Shown piece after piece: positions 16,633 through 25,888 of a stretch of DNA of 64,000 nt. Positions within the stretch are counted from its first letter, which is position 1; each line of letters starts with the position of its first letter. A program made the position numbers and the translations under genes. The stretch is taken from the NCBI GenBank assembly GCA_023435565.1, contig JAEYRN010000017.1, positions 1 to 64,000 on the forward strand. The letters are read 5' to 3'. The notes beneath the pieces were generated by a model that saw nothing but the letters and a program-made list of their open reading frames with translations, ran no database searches and was not told the origin of the DNA. The stretch comes from Bacillota bacterium. Lineage in GTDB: Bacteria > Bacillota > UBA4882 > UBA8346.

Positions 16633-17514
16633 CTACATATATCCGTCTTTCCTCAGCTCTTCCAGCCCTCCGCCGTCTTCTTTGTCTTGGGCCCGTCCGG
16701 AGCGTTCGGCGATATTGGCGAATTTACCGGTTTTTAGCTCTTCGATAATTTGATCGATATTTTTAGCGTCCGATTCAACCGGATTGGTGCAAGGAGCGCA
16801 TCCCAATGATCGATATCTTTTTCCGTCGCCTTGATCGAAGTATAGTGAAACCACCGGAATACTTTCTTTACGGATATACTCCCAAATATCCACCTCGGTC
16901 CAATCCAGTAAAGGATGAATCCTGACATGAGTGCCGGGGGCGAAGTCTGTTTTGTACTGGTTCCAAAACTCCGGAGGCTGGTCTCCAATGTCCCAGTTAT
17001 TCTCCCGGTCCCGCGGCGAAAAGTATCTTTCCTTGGAACGGCTTCCCTCTTCATCCGCTCGGACGCCAACAATGACCCCGGTAAAAGGTTCGGTGTTCTT
17101 ATCGATTTCGTATTTGCCGGTATCATGATTCAAACGGTACCTCGGCCATTCCCCGCTTAAGGTCCGCTTTAAGGCTTCAGTTTTCAAATTTTTGCAACAT
17201 TCAATCCGGGTGACCTTTTGATCAGGAAAGGTTTGTTTGTTACTCAAAGCGTCGCTGTTGATCCCGTATATCATATCCAGTTTCCATTGAAGCGCCAACT
17301 TGTCCCGGTATTCGATCATTTCCGCAATTTTGTATTTGGTATCGATGTGCACTAGAGGAATGGGAACATGTCCGAAAAAAGCTTTTCGGGCCAGCCACAA
17401 CAGCACCGTACTGTCTTTTCCGATTGACCAAAGCATGCAAAGGTTTTTAAAACTACTATAGGCTTCCCTTAACAGGTGCACACTTTTATTTTCCAAACGT
17501 TCCAAATGGTCCAC
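16633..17514 (-). CDS. cysD: Sulfate adenylyltransferase subunit 2
   Basis: A 293-residue ATP-sulfurylase catalytic subunit of the PP-loop (adenine nucleotide alpha-hydrolase) fold. The PP-loop WSIGKDSTVLLWLARKA is near residue 30; RADEEGSRSKERYFSPR and LGCAPCTNPVES match CysD/NodP. It forms APS from sulfate and ATP with CysN. GTG start with GGAGG upstream. First gene of the cys group, which continues with the S23 remnant, cysN and cysC. No PAPS reductase (cysH) or sulfite reductase is seen in the window. Confidence 0.93.
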   Translation of the reverse strand: MDHLERLENKSVHLLREAYSSFKNLCMLWSIGKDSTVLLWLARKAFFGHVPIPLVHIDTKYKIAEMIEYRDKLALQWKLDMIYGINSDALSNKQTFPDQKVTRIECCKNLKTEALKRTLSGEWPRYRLNHDTGKYEIDKNTEPFTGVIVGVRADEEGSRSKERYFSPRDRENNWDIGDQPPEFWNQYKTDFAPGTHVRIHPLLDWTEVDIWEYIRKESIPVVSLYFDQGDGKRYRSLGCAPCTNPVESDAKNIDQIIEELKTGKFANIAERSGRAQDKEDGGGLEELRKDGYM

Positions 17515-17551
17515 TATCAGTTCCCTCCGTTACTTAAATTTGCATTTTATT

Positions 17552-17625
17552 AATATATGTTGCAATACACTTTTTAAATGTATATTGGTCTATTGCAACA
17601 TATTTTCCTTGATTCATAAATTATT
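17552..17625. repeat. Two-hairpin repeat element, copy D (first hairpin only)
   Basis: TATGTTGCAATA...TATTGCAACATA, then TTTTCCTTGATTCATAA. The stem is GTTGC:GCAAC where the other copies have GTCGC:GCGAC, so pairing is maintained. The second hairpin is not present; the fcl stop codon (17627) follows. Confidence 0.7.
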
Positions 17626-17626
17626 T

Positions 17627-18553
17627 TCAACCATTTAATTTAAACCATTCATAAGTGCTTCGAATCCCGTCTTCCAACCCAATCCTTGCCTTCCACCCCA
17701 ACCCATTGAGCTTTGAAACACTTAATAACTTCCTGGGTGTTCCGTCCGGTTTGGTTTTATCAAACACAATTTCACCTTGATAACCTGTTATTTTCTTGAT
17801 TAATCGGGCTAATTCGATTATTGAAATGTCTTCACCCACTCCAATATTAATAATCTGATCATTATCATAGTTGTTTATCAAAAACACCAATGCATCGGCC
17901 AAGTCATCCACATGTAAAAACTCTCTTCTGACTTTACCGGTTCCCCACACAATAACCTCGGGCCGATTATTGATTTTTGCTTCATGAAACTTTCGTATCA
18001 ATGTGGGAAGCACATGAGCTGTTTCCAAGTCAAAATTATCATATGGCCCGTAAAGGTTGGTCGGCATCACCGAGATAAAATTAGCACCGTATTGTTTATG
18101 ATATGACTGGCACATTTTAATTCCGGCTATTTTAGCAATGGCATATGCATCATTGGTGGGCTCCAACTCTCCCGTTAAAAGATATTCCTCTTTAATTGGT
18201 TGTTTGGCAAATTTGGGATAAATACACGAGCTCCCTAAAAATAAAAGTTTTTTTACTCTCTGACGGTAAGCCGCTTCAATTATATTAGTCTGAATCATTA
18301 AATTATTATAGATAAATTCAGCCGGATAATTATTATTGGCGTTGATCCCACCTACTTTGGCGGCGGCCAGAAACACATATCCCGGTTGGTGTTTTTTAAA
18401 AAACTCTTCCACATCTTGTTGATTACGTAAATCCAGTTCAGTGGAGGATTTTACAATAATTCGTTTATAACCTTCTTGTTCTAATCTCCTGATGATGGCT
18501 GATCCTACTAAACCGGTATGACCGGCCACATATATTAAGGCATCATGGTTCAT
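17627..18553 (-). CDS. fcl: GDP-L-fucose synthase
   Basis: A 308-residue short-chain dehydrogenase that epimerises and reduces GDP-4-keto-6-deoxymannose to GDP-L-fucose. YVAGHTGLVGSAI is the NADP-binding loop; SSCIYPKFAKQPI and the catalytic YAIAKIAGIKM (Y-x3-K) are present. Follows gmd with 29 bases between, on the same strand. The next gene upstream, manC, provides GDP-mannose, so the three form a complete GDP-fucose route. Confidence 0.93.
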   Translation of the reverse strand: MNHDALIYVAGHTGLVGSAIIRRLEQEGYKRIIVKSSTELDLRNQQDVEEFFKKHQPGYVFLAAAKVGGINANNNYPAEFIYNNLMIQTNIIEAAYRQRVKKLLFLGSSCIYPKFAKQPIKEEYLLTGELEPTNDAYAIAKIAGIKMCQSYHKQYGANFISVMPTNLYGPYDNFDLETAHVLPTLIRKFHEAKINNRPEVIVWGTGKVRREFLHVDDLADALVFLINNYDNDQIINIGVGEDISIIELARLIKKITGYQGEIVFDKTKPDGTPRKLLSVSKLNGLGWKARIGLEDGIRSTYEWFKLNG

Positions 18554-18582
18554 GCTTTATTTCAATCTCCCTCTTGGACAAA

Positions 18583-19632
18583 TCATTGCCTTTTTCTAGA
18601 CTTAACTTCTTCTAAATCCGCCTTTACCATCATCGTAACTAATTCCTTAAAGCTGACTTTACGTTTCCACCCAAGCGTTTTTTCCGCCTTTCCCGGGTCA
18701 CCGAGAAGTAAATCAACCTCGGTAGGCCTGAAATAACGTGCGTTAATATCAACTAATAACCGGCCGGTTTCTTTATGATATCCTTTCTCTTCAACACCAG
18801 TTCCCTTCCAGACAAGCTCAATATCTACCTCTTCAAAAGCCATTTCCACAAATTCTTTAACAGTATGCGTCTCTCCGGTAGCTAATACATAATCATCCGC
18901 TTTGTCCTGTTGAAGCATGAGCCACATACCTTCAACGTAATCTCCGGCAAAGCCCCAATCCCGTTTGGCATCCAAATTTCCTAAAGTTAACCGCTCTTGT
19001 TTTCCACTAATTATATTCGCTACTGCCTTTGTAATTTTCCTGGTTACAAAAGTTTCTCCCCGTCGAGGCGATTCGTGGTTAAATAGAATACCGTTACAGG
19101 CGAATAACTGATACGCCTCCCGATAATTTACCGTAATCCAATAAGCGTAAAGTTTTGCCGCTCCATAAGGGCTTCGCGGTGTAAAGGGCGTTTTTTCATT
19201 TTGAGGGGCTGTTCCCGGTATCCCACCATATAATTCAGAGGTTGAGGCTTGATAATATCTACACTTTAAACCTTGTTCCTTAATAGCGTCAAGCAGTCGT
19301 AAAGTTCCCAACGCGTCAGTCTCAGCCGTATATTCAGGAACTTCAAAAGAAACCAATACATGGCTTTGGGCTCCCAAATTATAAATCTCATCTGGTTGGA
19401 TTTTTTCAATTAATCGATTAATATTGCTCGAATCCGTTAAATCTCCGTGATATAGAAATAGACTTTTCCCGCCAATCTGAGGATCTTCAAACAAATGATC
19501 GATCCTCTTAGTATTAAAACTGCTGGCCCGCCTGATCATACCATGGACTTCATACCCCTTGCTTAATAAAAATTCTGTCAGATAAGAACCGTCTTGGCCG
19601 GTTATTCCGGTGATTAGGGCTTTTTTTTTCAA
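18583..19632 (-). CDS. gmd: GDP-mannose 4,6-dehydratase
   Basis: A 349-residue enzyme that converts GDP-D-mannose to the 4-keto-6-deoxy sugar. N-terminal ALITGITGQDGSYLTEFLL, the STSELYGG motif and YGAAKLYAYWIT (Y-x3-K catalytic pair). Full length and undamaged. Operon with manC upstream and fcl downstream. Confidence 0.95.
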   Translation of the reverse strand: MKKKALITGITGQDGSYLTEFLLSKGYEVHGMIRRASSFNTKRIDHLFEDPQIGGKSLFLYHGDLTDSSNINRLIEKIQPDEIYNLGAQSHVLVSFEVPEYTAETDALGTLRLLDAIKEQGLKCRYYQASTSELYGGIPGTAPQNEKTPFTPRSPYGAAKLYAYWITVNYREAYQLFACNGILFNHESPRRGETFVTRKITKAVANIISGKQERLTLGNLDAKRDWGFAGDYVEGMWLMLQQDKADDYVLATGETHTVKEFVEMAFEEVDIELVWKGTGVEEKGYHKETGRLLVDINARYFRPTEVDLLLGDPGKAEKTLGWKRKVSFKELVTMMVKADLEEVKSRKRQ

Positions 19633-19687
19633 TCAAATCTCATCCTCTCATTCACGGTTAGAAACTAATCAGATACATTCCAATTAA

Positions 19688-20761
19688 TTACAATAATTCA
19701 ACCCTTCCATCTCTTTCCAAGAGCTCAACTACTTTTTTAACATCCTGGGCCTTATCTTTACGACAAACCAAAATAGCGTCATCAGTTTCCACAACTATTA
19801 GACCTTCAACACCAACCGTAGCAAGCAATCTACCATTACCATAAATTACAGAATTATTAGTACTTATCCCAACATGGTCCGCTTTGATAATATTACCATT
19901 CTCATCCGGTGGAAAAACAGCCCCCAAAGCATCCCAGCTACCGATATCACTCCATCCGAAATCTCCGGGAATCACCGTTACCTCGGTTGAACGTTCCAAA
20001 ATACCAAAATCGATAGAGATATTTGGTAAAGCGGTATAAATTTCTTCTAAAATTATCTTTTGATTATCATCGTTCATATGCTGGTAATAGTCTTGCATAC
20101 GTTCGTAAATACGGGGTAGAAACCGCTTAAAGTTTTCAATAATAACCGAAGTCTTCCAAACAAACATTCCGCTGTTCCATAAGTAATTCCCGGATTCTAG
20201 GTATACTTTAGCCGTTTCAAAATCCGGTTTTTCTACGAATTCAAGCACTTCATGTGTTCCATTATTTGGGTCCTGATTTGGATTACAATTAATATAACCA
20301 TATCCGGTTGAAGGAAAGGTAGGTTTGATGCCGATAGTAATAATTCTTTCAGTATCACAGGCCACCTGGATTGCCTTTTCCAATATGGCCTTAAATCTAT
20401 TTTCATCGGTAATATAATGGTCCGATGGAAACACACACATAACTCCGTCACCGAACTTTTTCATTAAAACTAAGGCAGCATAAAGAATACAAGGCGCTGT
20501 ATTTTTAGCCTGTGGCTCAATTAAAATATTCTCAAACGGGACTTGTTTGAGTAAGACACTTTCAACCATTTCCCTTTGAGATTTATTAGTAACAATAAAC
20601 GTATTTTCTAAAGGAATAACTCCCTCATACCTTTTAATGGTTTCATTTATCATGGCATCATTACCACTAAGGTTTAGAAACTGTTTGGGAGTATTTTTGC
20701 GGCTTAAGGGCCAAAAACGGCTCCCACCCCCACCGGCCATTATAACGGCATATTTGTTCAT
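19688..20761 (-). CDS. manC: Mannose-1-phosphate guanylyltransferase
   Basis: A 357-residue GDP-mannose pyrophosphorylase. AVIMAGGGGSRFWPLSRKN is the nucleotidyltransferase signature; VEKPDFETA and the WNSGMFVWK motif follow. The protein has no C-terminal phosphomannose isomerase domain, as in single-function enzymes. First gene of the GDP-fucose set. Confidence 0.93.
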   Translation of the reverse strand: MNKYAVIMAGGGGSRFWPLSRKNTPKQFLNLSGNDAMINETIKRYEGVIPLENTFIVTNKSQREMVESVLLKQVPFENILIEPQAKNTAPCILYAALVLMKKFGDGVMCVFPSDHYITDENRFKAILEKAIQVACDTERIITIGIKPTFPSTGYGYINCNPNQDPNNGTHEVLEFVEKPDFETAKVYLESGNYLWNSGMFVWKTSVIIENFKRFLPRIYERMQDYYQHMNDDNQKIILEEIYTALPNISIDFGILERSTEVTVIPGDFGWSDIGSWDALGAVFPPDENGNIIKADHVGISTNNSVIYGNGRLLATVGVEGLIVVETDDAILVCRKDKAQDVKKVVELLERDGRVELL

Positions 20762-20923
20762 ACTTATCCCTACTCACCCGCTTCTCCAATACTTTGCCTC
20801 TCAAAATAGAACACTATTAAAACTGATTAATTAAAACATTAAAACGAAAGGACACTTAGTATATCGGCAGTCCGATTGCCTTTTGTAATAGGGAAATTAC
20901 GGTTAACATTAATTCAAGGCAAT

Positions 20924-20946
20924 AAAAAAAGCGAACCTAATCGCTC
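20924..20946 (-). terminator. Terminator of the AGCGA/TCGCT type
   Basis: On the minus strand: GAGCGA, loop, TCGCT and TTTTTTT, 28 bases after the stop of the coiled-coil gene at 20974. Same stem as at 8866-8890 and 11232-11254. Confidence 0.75.
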
Positions 20947-20973
20947 TTTAATCTTAAAAAATAACTTCTTTTA

Positions 20974-21303
20974 TCATTGAACCCGCCTAATCTCGAACCT
21001 GCTATTATCAATTTCATGAATGGCCTGCATCAATTGCTGATGCTCCAGCTTGTTTTGGGCTTCGAACTTATCAAATCGCTGTTCAAATTTATCGAATCTA
21101 TCCTCTAATTTATCAAATCTTTGCTCTAACTTGTCAACCCGCTGTTCCAGCTTGTCGAAACGTAAATCCATTGCGTCAAAACGTTTGTCCATTTCGTCAA
21201 ACCGCTTATCAATCGCTATAAAACGGTTGTCAATTTCATCGAAACGTTTATTAATCCCATCCACCAAGGTTTTCAATAGATCCATTACTTTCTGATCTTC
21301 CAA
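20974..21303 (-). CDS. Coiled-coil heptad-repeat protein
   Basis: A 109-residue protein made mainly of repeated heptads such as RFDEMDKRFDAMDLRFDKLE and RFDKFEQRFDKF, a strongly predicted long coiled coil. Begins MEDQKVMDLLKTLVDGINKR. Similar in style to 10901-11233 and 11279-11557, and followed by the same type of terminator. No catalytic motif or membrane segment. Function unknown; such proteins often sit near mobile or phage-like DNA, but nothing here proves that. Confidence 0.65.
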   Translation of the reverse strand: MEDQKVMDLLKTLVDGINKRFDEIDNRFIAIDKRFDEMDKRFDAMDLRFDKLEQRVDKLEQRFDKLEDRFDKFEQRFDKFEAQNKLEHQQLMQAIHEIDNSRFEIRRVQ

Positions 21304-21404
21304 AAACCGATCACCTCAATTTCCAATATTCGGGATCGGATTACGAATTCCTGCTTAATTTTTAGTCAGTTTTATTAAGGCCATTTCCTCAATGATTATC
21401 TTAT

Positions 21405-21735
21405 AAATCCGTGTAAATCCTGTCTAAATAATTCTTCTTTTTGACAGGATTTACACGGATTCATTGGATTTCTTGTAACCCTATTCGATTTATTGCTACC
21501 ACTATGATACTCAGCTGCTTATTGTTTGATTTTTTATTAATCAGTGTTAATCCCGTTAATCCTGTCTAAGTTCCTTCTCTTTTTGACAGGATTTACACGG
21601 ATTTACGGGATTTCTTGTAAACCTATTCAATTTATTGCTACCACTATTAATACTCAGCTGCTTATTGTTTGATTTTTTATTAATCAGTGTTAATCCTGTT
21701 AATCCTGTCTACGTTCCTTCTCCTTTTGACAGGGA
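21405..21735. repeat. Tandem ~142-bp repeat with internal inverted repeat
   Basis: At least two full units of about 142 bases: TTGACAGGATTTACACGGAT recurs at 21441 and 21583, and a third, partial unit begins near 21726. Each unit contains GTGTAAATCCTGTC facing GACAGGATTTACAC, and TATTGCTACCACTAT and CAGCTGCTTATTGTTTGATT. No coding frame. Belongs to the ATCCGTGTAAATCC family also seen at 10.6-10.8 kb. Confidence 0.8.
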
Positions 21736-21803
21736 GCGGCAGGTGAGTTGGTTTCAACTACTTGAGTTTACTTGATATCCATAATTATGATACCTTCCCC
21801 CAC

Positions 21804-22871
21804 TCAACCTTCAAATAACGCCAACCCTTGCCGAGCCATCCCCGCCATTTGTTCGGAATTATTCAACAAAGCCTTTACCGATTCCACCAGCGTGCCTACA
21901 CTAACATCGCTGTGCCACCCCAAATCCGATATTACTCCATCTCCCGCCAAAACCTCCACCGTCTCCCGCTGGTTCTCCGCCACTATTGTCACCAAAGCCG
22001 GCAATCCCAGATAACACCGTTCCCAAGTTGCCGTCCCTCCGGCCCCAAGGGCCAGATCGGCTCGGGCCATTAACTCCGCCATATTCTCAACCTGGCAATG
22101 AAAAAAAGTATTGGCCATTCCGGAGCAGATTTCTTTTATCTTTTCCCGATTCGGATTCCCAGTCCCAACCACTACATCCACTGCAATATCGGGCCGGTTT
22201 AATATATTAATGGCTTTTAAAGCTTTGGCAGTTTCATTGGTGGGGTCGCTTCCCCCATAAAAGACCAATATCCGTTTAACCGTTCCATCACGTTTTTTAA
22301 GATTTTGCCGGGCTGCTTTAAATTCCTGCCTGAGCAGGGCATATTTCGGGCCTAATAATTGCTGGGAATTTCCCGGGACTAGACCTTTGTAACGAAAATT
22401 CATATTTTTATAGTAATTCTGGTCTAATAGTAAATCACAATCATGCACCCGGTCGGCCAGATCGTCAATGCACATAATTCGTTTAACCATAGGCCTTAGT
22501 ACAGACTCCCATCGTTTGTCCAAACCGTAATGGTCCACTACCAGCCAGTCCGGTTCTAATTTGTGTTGCAGTAGAATATCTTTAGTTAACTGGGCGTCAA
22601 TTCGCCATTGGTCATTTCCCGGTTTCAATACTAACCTAAAAACCGGAAACCTTCGGATTTCGATCAAATCTATTATACTACCGAGTAACTCGCGACAAAT
22701 AAAAGTTATCTTTGGGCATCTTTCCCGAAGCTCCTCCGCCAAGGTCAAACAGCGCATAACATGCCCGGCGCCGATTGCGGCTGAAGAATCAACCCGGAAA
22801 ACGACGGCATTATTTTTAGGCAAGTCTAAAAATCGGGGCCAATCGACCTCAAACTGTTTGTTAGCATTCAT
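21804..22871 (-). CDS. PseG-like UDP-sugar hydrolase
   Basis: A 355-residue protein that matches UDP-2,4-diacetamido-2,4,6-trideoxy-altropyranose hydrolase (PseG): VFRVDSSAAIGAGHVMRCLT near the N-terminus with the GxGHxxR substrate loop, and a C-terminal MurG-like nucleotide-binding domain (GAGGTATWERCYLGLP). PseG removes UDP in pseudaminic acid synthesis. No other pse genes are seen in the window, so the role may be different or the rest may lie elsewhere. No clear Shine-Dalgarno before the ATG. Confidence 0.75.
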   Translation of the reverse strand: MNANKQFEVDWPRFLDLPKNNAVVFRVDSSAAIGAGHVMRCLTLAEELRERCPKITFICRELLGSIIDLIEIRRFPVFRLVLKPGNDQWRIDAQLTKDILLQHKLEPDWLVVDHYGLDKRWESVLRPMVKRIMCIDDLADRVHDCDLLLDQNYYKNMNFRYKGLVPGNSQQLLGPKYALLRQEFKAARQNLKKRDGTVKRILVFYGGSDPTNETAKALKAINILNRPDIAVDVVVGTGNPNREKIKEICSGMANTFFHCQVENMAELMARADLALGAGGTATWERCYLGLPALVTIVAENQRETVEVLAGDGVISDLGWHSDVSVGTLVESVKALLNNSEQMAGMARQGLALFEG

Positions 22872-23085
22872 AATCTTCTTCCATAGAATTTGTATGTAAT
22901 ATTATTAATAAATAATTCGGTTTTTTCAAACTAATTCTTAAGATGGAAAACATTTATTATTAAGGAGAAACTATTAACTCGATAAATTGTTGATAATCGA
23001 TATCGTATTAAGTTACAATAATCAGCCAAAAATATATATAAGCTAACTAACGATTGAATTAAATTTATAAGTTGGAGGTAACCCA

Positions 23086-23298
23086 ATGAACGATTGCTTA
23101 CGTCAATTCATTCTTAGTTTAAATCAGCTGGAAATGCAAAAATCCGAAAAACCAGGGAATAACAAAGTCAACCGGTACCTAAAAAAACTCGATCGAAAAT
23201 GGAAATCCGGCGGTAACGAGCGCCAACAATATGAAGAAGCATTTTTGAAAATAGTAGCGTGCCAATCAACCAAGGAGCGGGTAATTAAACAAAGCTAA
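23086..23298 (+). CDS. Small hypothetical protein
   Basis: A 70-residue basic, soluble protein (MNDCLRQFILSLNQLEMQKS) not recognised. A strong GGAGGT eight bases before the ATG argues that it is translated. It lies alone ahead of the secreted protein at 23436. No motif. Confidence 0.55.
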   Translation: MNDCLRQFILSLNQLEMQKSEKPGNNKVNRYLKKLDRKWKSGGNERQQYEEAFLKIVACQSTKERVIKQS

Positions 23299-23435
23299 AA
23301 ATGCTTTCCAAAAGCTAGAAAAAGTTACTAAATTCGACAAAGCCTCCGTTTTATCCATGTTATAATGGTTGTACAATTGGATTATGTTTTAAATTATGAA
23401 ACCGCCGTATCAATAAAAAAAGGAGGTTCTGTCCG

Positions 23436-24131
23436 ATGAAAAAATCCCTATTTTTATTCGCATTACTTTTAGTATTATTACTAATCCCGTCCTTATCTTT
23501 CGCTGGTGAAATTCCTACCACCAACTTCAGCTTTGCCTCGGATACTTATTACAACGGACCAACTTTTAGCGGTGGTAAAAATTATATCAAAAGCGGCGCA
23601 GAAATCGACCTAATGGTGGATTTAAATAATAACGGGATCGGCGGGACGGTAACATTTTTATCCCGTTTGGATCTTAAAGCGGAAACCCATAGCTATCAAG
23701 TATTTTTTATTGGTTCCCAATATCTTCATATGTGGAAAGTCTATGCGGAAATGACTTTCGTGCACCTTAACGACCCGATCTTTCCGCCCCTGCTGACCAT
23801 CGCTTTTAAAGAAGGATTGCTTACCAGTTGGTCACCTAGTCCCTACACTCTTGGCGAAACGATGACTTTGCAAAACAGTCAAAGCGCCGACCCAAGCATT
23901 TATATGTTCCCGCACCCATTATTGAACGGGATTGGAGTAAGTAAATACCACCTCGGTGCTTCAAGGGACATAGCCTTCACCTTTACCAATGTCCGGACTT
24001 TGGATACTGGTGGCTTGGTGAAACTTAGCAAGTCAGGATATTTTGAGAATGAATGGATTGCGGAAGGCAGTTTCTCCGCCTCAGGGGGTTTGGTTAAAGA
24101 GATATCCATTGATGGTCTGCAATCAAATTAA
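23436..24131 (+). CDS. Secreted hypothetical protein
   Basis: A 231-residue protein with a clear signal peptide (MKKSLFLFALLLVLLLIP, then LSFAGE for cleavage). The rest is beta-rich with many Gly/Ser/Thr. GGAGG lies upstream of the start. I do not recognise the family. A possible substrate of the nearby secretion system, but that is only neighbourhood. Confidence 0.65.
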   Translation: MKKSLFLFALLLVLLLIPSLSFAGEIPTTNFSFASDTYYNGPTFSGGKNYIKSGAEIDLMVDLNNNGIGGTVTFLSRLDLKAETHSYQVFFIGSQYLHMWKVYAEMTFVHLNDPIFPPLLTIAFKEGLLTSWSPSPYTLGETMTLQNSQSADPSIYMFPHPLLNGIGVSKYHLGASRDIAFTFTNVRTLDTGGLVKLSKSGYFENEWIAEGSFSASGGLVKEISIDGLQSN

Positions 24132-24212
24132 AAACCTGAAAAGAAATTAATTTAAACCGTTTAAACCTGGTATAAAGGCGGTTTCATAACACAATTCAGT
24201 CTATAAAATTTA

Positions 24213-24855
24213 TAACTATGGCATAGTGGGTGGCTTGACTATAAAGGCCTTTCACTTACTACACCTAAAAGTGTCACGTTGATTATATAAATCAAATATA
24301 TCCAAATTATCATTCTAGCCACTTAGTCGGTACCCGAGATCCAGCGCAATTGACCCAAGCGCGCTGGGGTGAAACCCTTGCCAAGCAGTCGTTTTCACAA
24401 ACATGATTCAAGTTTGTAAAAACGATCTGCAAACATTCCTGCATCATTGCCGAATTGGCTGAACTTTCAGTTATTCATTCGCTTCGTCAAAAGGGGATCG
24501 TCGTTCCCGTACATCCATGTACTCCACGACCCGTACCCATCCTGGGTACAGAGTGCAAGGCGCGCCGGGAGCAAGGAACGGAGGCGTACTTGATGTACGG
24601 TGAGTATCAAGCAGTCGTTTTTACAAACACGGTTTAAGTTTGTAAAAACGATCTGCAAGCATCCCTGACTCAACAAATTTCGAGACCAAGCAACGCAGCA
24701 ATGTGCCCCTTTTCACGGAGCATCAGCCAATTTGGCAAAACCCACTGAACCATCCCTTTCTTCACAAATAAAATACTTACATTCAGACATACAACGTCGT
24801 TACCTTTTCTATTCTCCCACGTATAGCATGTGGTTTTATTCGCTTCGCTCATAAT
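24213..24855 (-). mobile_element. Non-autonomous IS200/IS605-like element, copy 2
   Basis: Left-end hairpin CCACATGCTATACGTGG (minus strand, 24817-24833) preceded by ATGAGCGAAGCGAA as in copy 1; right end GGCCTTTATAGTCAAGCCAC with a hairpin near 24217-24235. The interior is longer than copy 1, with a roughly 70-bp hairpin unit (CAGTCGTTTTCACAAACATG, TTTGTAAAAACGATCTGCAA) present twice (about 24381-24444 and 24611-24660). No transposase gene. The stem CCAGCGC...GCGCTGG near the right end is shared with copy 1, while the loop differs. Confidence 0.6.
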
Positions 24856-24908
24856 CAAAATTTCTTATCTATAGAAACTAATGGCCTTATGCCTGACGCT
24901 CAAACCTC

Positions 24909-25361
24909 CTACTTCCTCAAAAACACCTTCCCTGTCCCGCTTCCATTCCGCACCTCAATATAGTCGTTTCCTATCCCCACAATCGTCTCATTCTCCACAA
25001 CCGAACCCGGTCTCACGATCCACGTCTCCTGGCTCGAATCTCCTTCCAGCCCCACAATAGCTCGGCCGCCTTTTCCCTTTACCAAACCATAGACCACCAG
25101 CCGTGAGTGAAACTCGCTCTGTATTACAGGAACCGTCGCCATCGAAATTTTTTCAAAAAAGAGACCACCCGCCAGCAAAGCTTCATACCGCGAGAGTTGA
25201 TATTCCTTTGCAGGCGCCTGAAAGTCGAATTTATTCAACGGGGCCGACGCCGGGGTTGCCGGTTGATAATTGGCTGCCCTAATTCTGTTAAATAACGCCC
25301 AACCGAAGATTAAGGCCGTAATTGAATAGATTACGATCCAAAGTAGCCGCGTTTGTTTCAT
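24909..25361 (-). CDS. Type II secretion GspC-like inner-membrane protein
   Basis: A 150-residue protein with one N-terminal membrane helix (LLWIVIYSITALIFGWALF) and a periplasmic beta-rich domain (VVYGLVKGKGGRAIVG, ETWIVRPGSVVENETIVGI) like the HR domain of GspC/PilP, which links the inner-membrane platform to the secretin. It overlaps the GspM-like gene by four bases and closes the operon. Assignment rests on position and layout more than on strong sequence similarity. Confidence 0.6.
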   Translation of the reverse strand: MKQTRLLWIVIYSITALIFGWALFNRIRAANYQPATPASAPLNKFDFQAPAKEYQLSRYEALLAGGLFFEKISMATVPVIQSEFHSRLVVYGLVKGKGGRAIVGLEGDSSQETWIVRPGSVVENETIVGIGNDYIEVRNGSGTGKVFLRK

Positions 25362-25888
25362 TGGTCTACCTTCTTCTCCACCAGTAACAGATCAAGTATT
25401 ATCTGGTATTTTAATTGTTTGGTTTTCTCATTGACATGGGCCTGAAAACGTTTTATATTAAGTCCCAAACGGGTAACGGTCGTCGCGTGTAAAAATCTAA
25501 TCAACACAGCCGGTTCCGAGTTCCCTTCGATGGCTACCCCGATGATATTCGGCTCTAGCTGGATCAGGTTTTTTTGCTCAACCGTCAGTCCCACCGTATT
25601 AATAAGTGTTTCTACCTCTTTCAATAATTCGATTTTGGCCTTTTCCGGATCAGTTGCATCTAAAAACCGGCCCTGAAGCGTGATAAGGGCTTTATCCGCA
25701 GCCTGGCGCCGGGCCATGATATTCCGTTCCGATCTTAGCAAACGGCGGGTTTCTTCCAAGTCGGCGGCGTTAATACCGGTTGTTTGTAAACGGTCTAAGT
25801 TTCGATAAATAATATTAAAGATGAGCATTCCGCCAACTGCTATCCCTACAGCCAGGCAGATAATCTGCTCTCGTTTGTTCAGTTTCAT
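25358..25888 (-). CDS. Type II secretion GspM/PilO-like protein
   Basis: A 176-residue protein with one membrane helix near the N-terminus (IICLAVGIAVGGMLIFNII), a coiled-coil stretch and a ferredoxin-like C-terminal domain. In T2SS and type IV pili, such proteins pair with GspL/PilN in the inner-membrane platform. It overlaps the GspL-like gene and the GspC-like gene by four bases each, so all three are translationally coupled. Confidence 0.65.
   Translation of the reverse strand: MKLNKREQIICLAVGIAVGGMLIFNIIYRNLDRLQTTGINAADLEETRRLLRSERNIMARRQAADKALITLQGRFLDATDPEKAKIELLKEVETLINTVGLTVEQKNLIQLEPNIIGVAIEGNSEPAVLIRFLHATTVTRLGLNIKRFQAHVNEKTKQLKYQIILDLLLVEKKVDQ

Noticed and set aside
21405..21735. 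Possible CRISPR array
   Set aside because: Repeat units are about 142 bp without short repeats and unique spacers; no cas genes are nearby.
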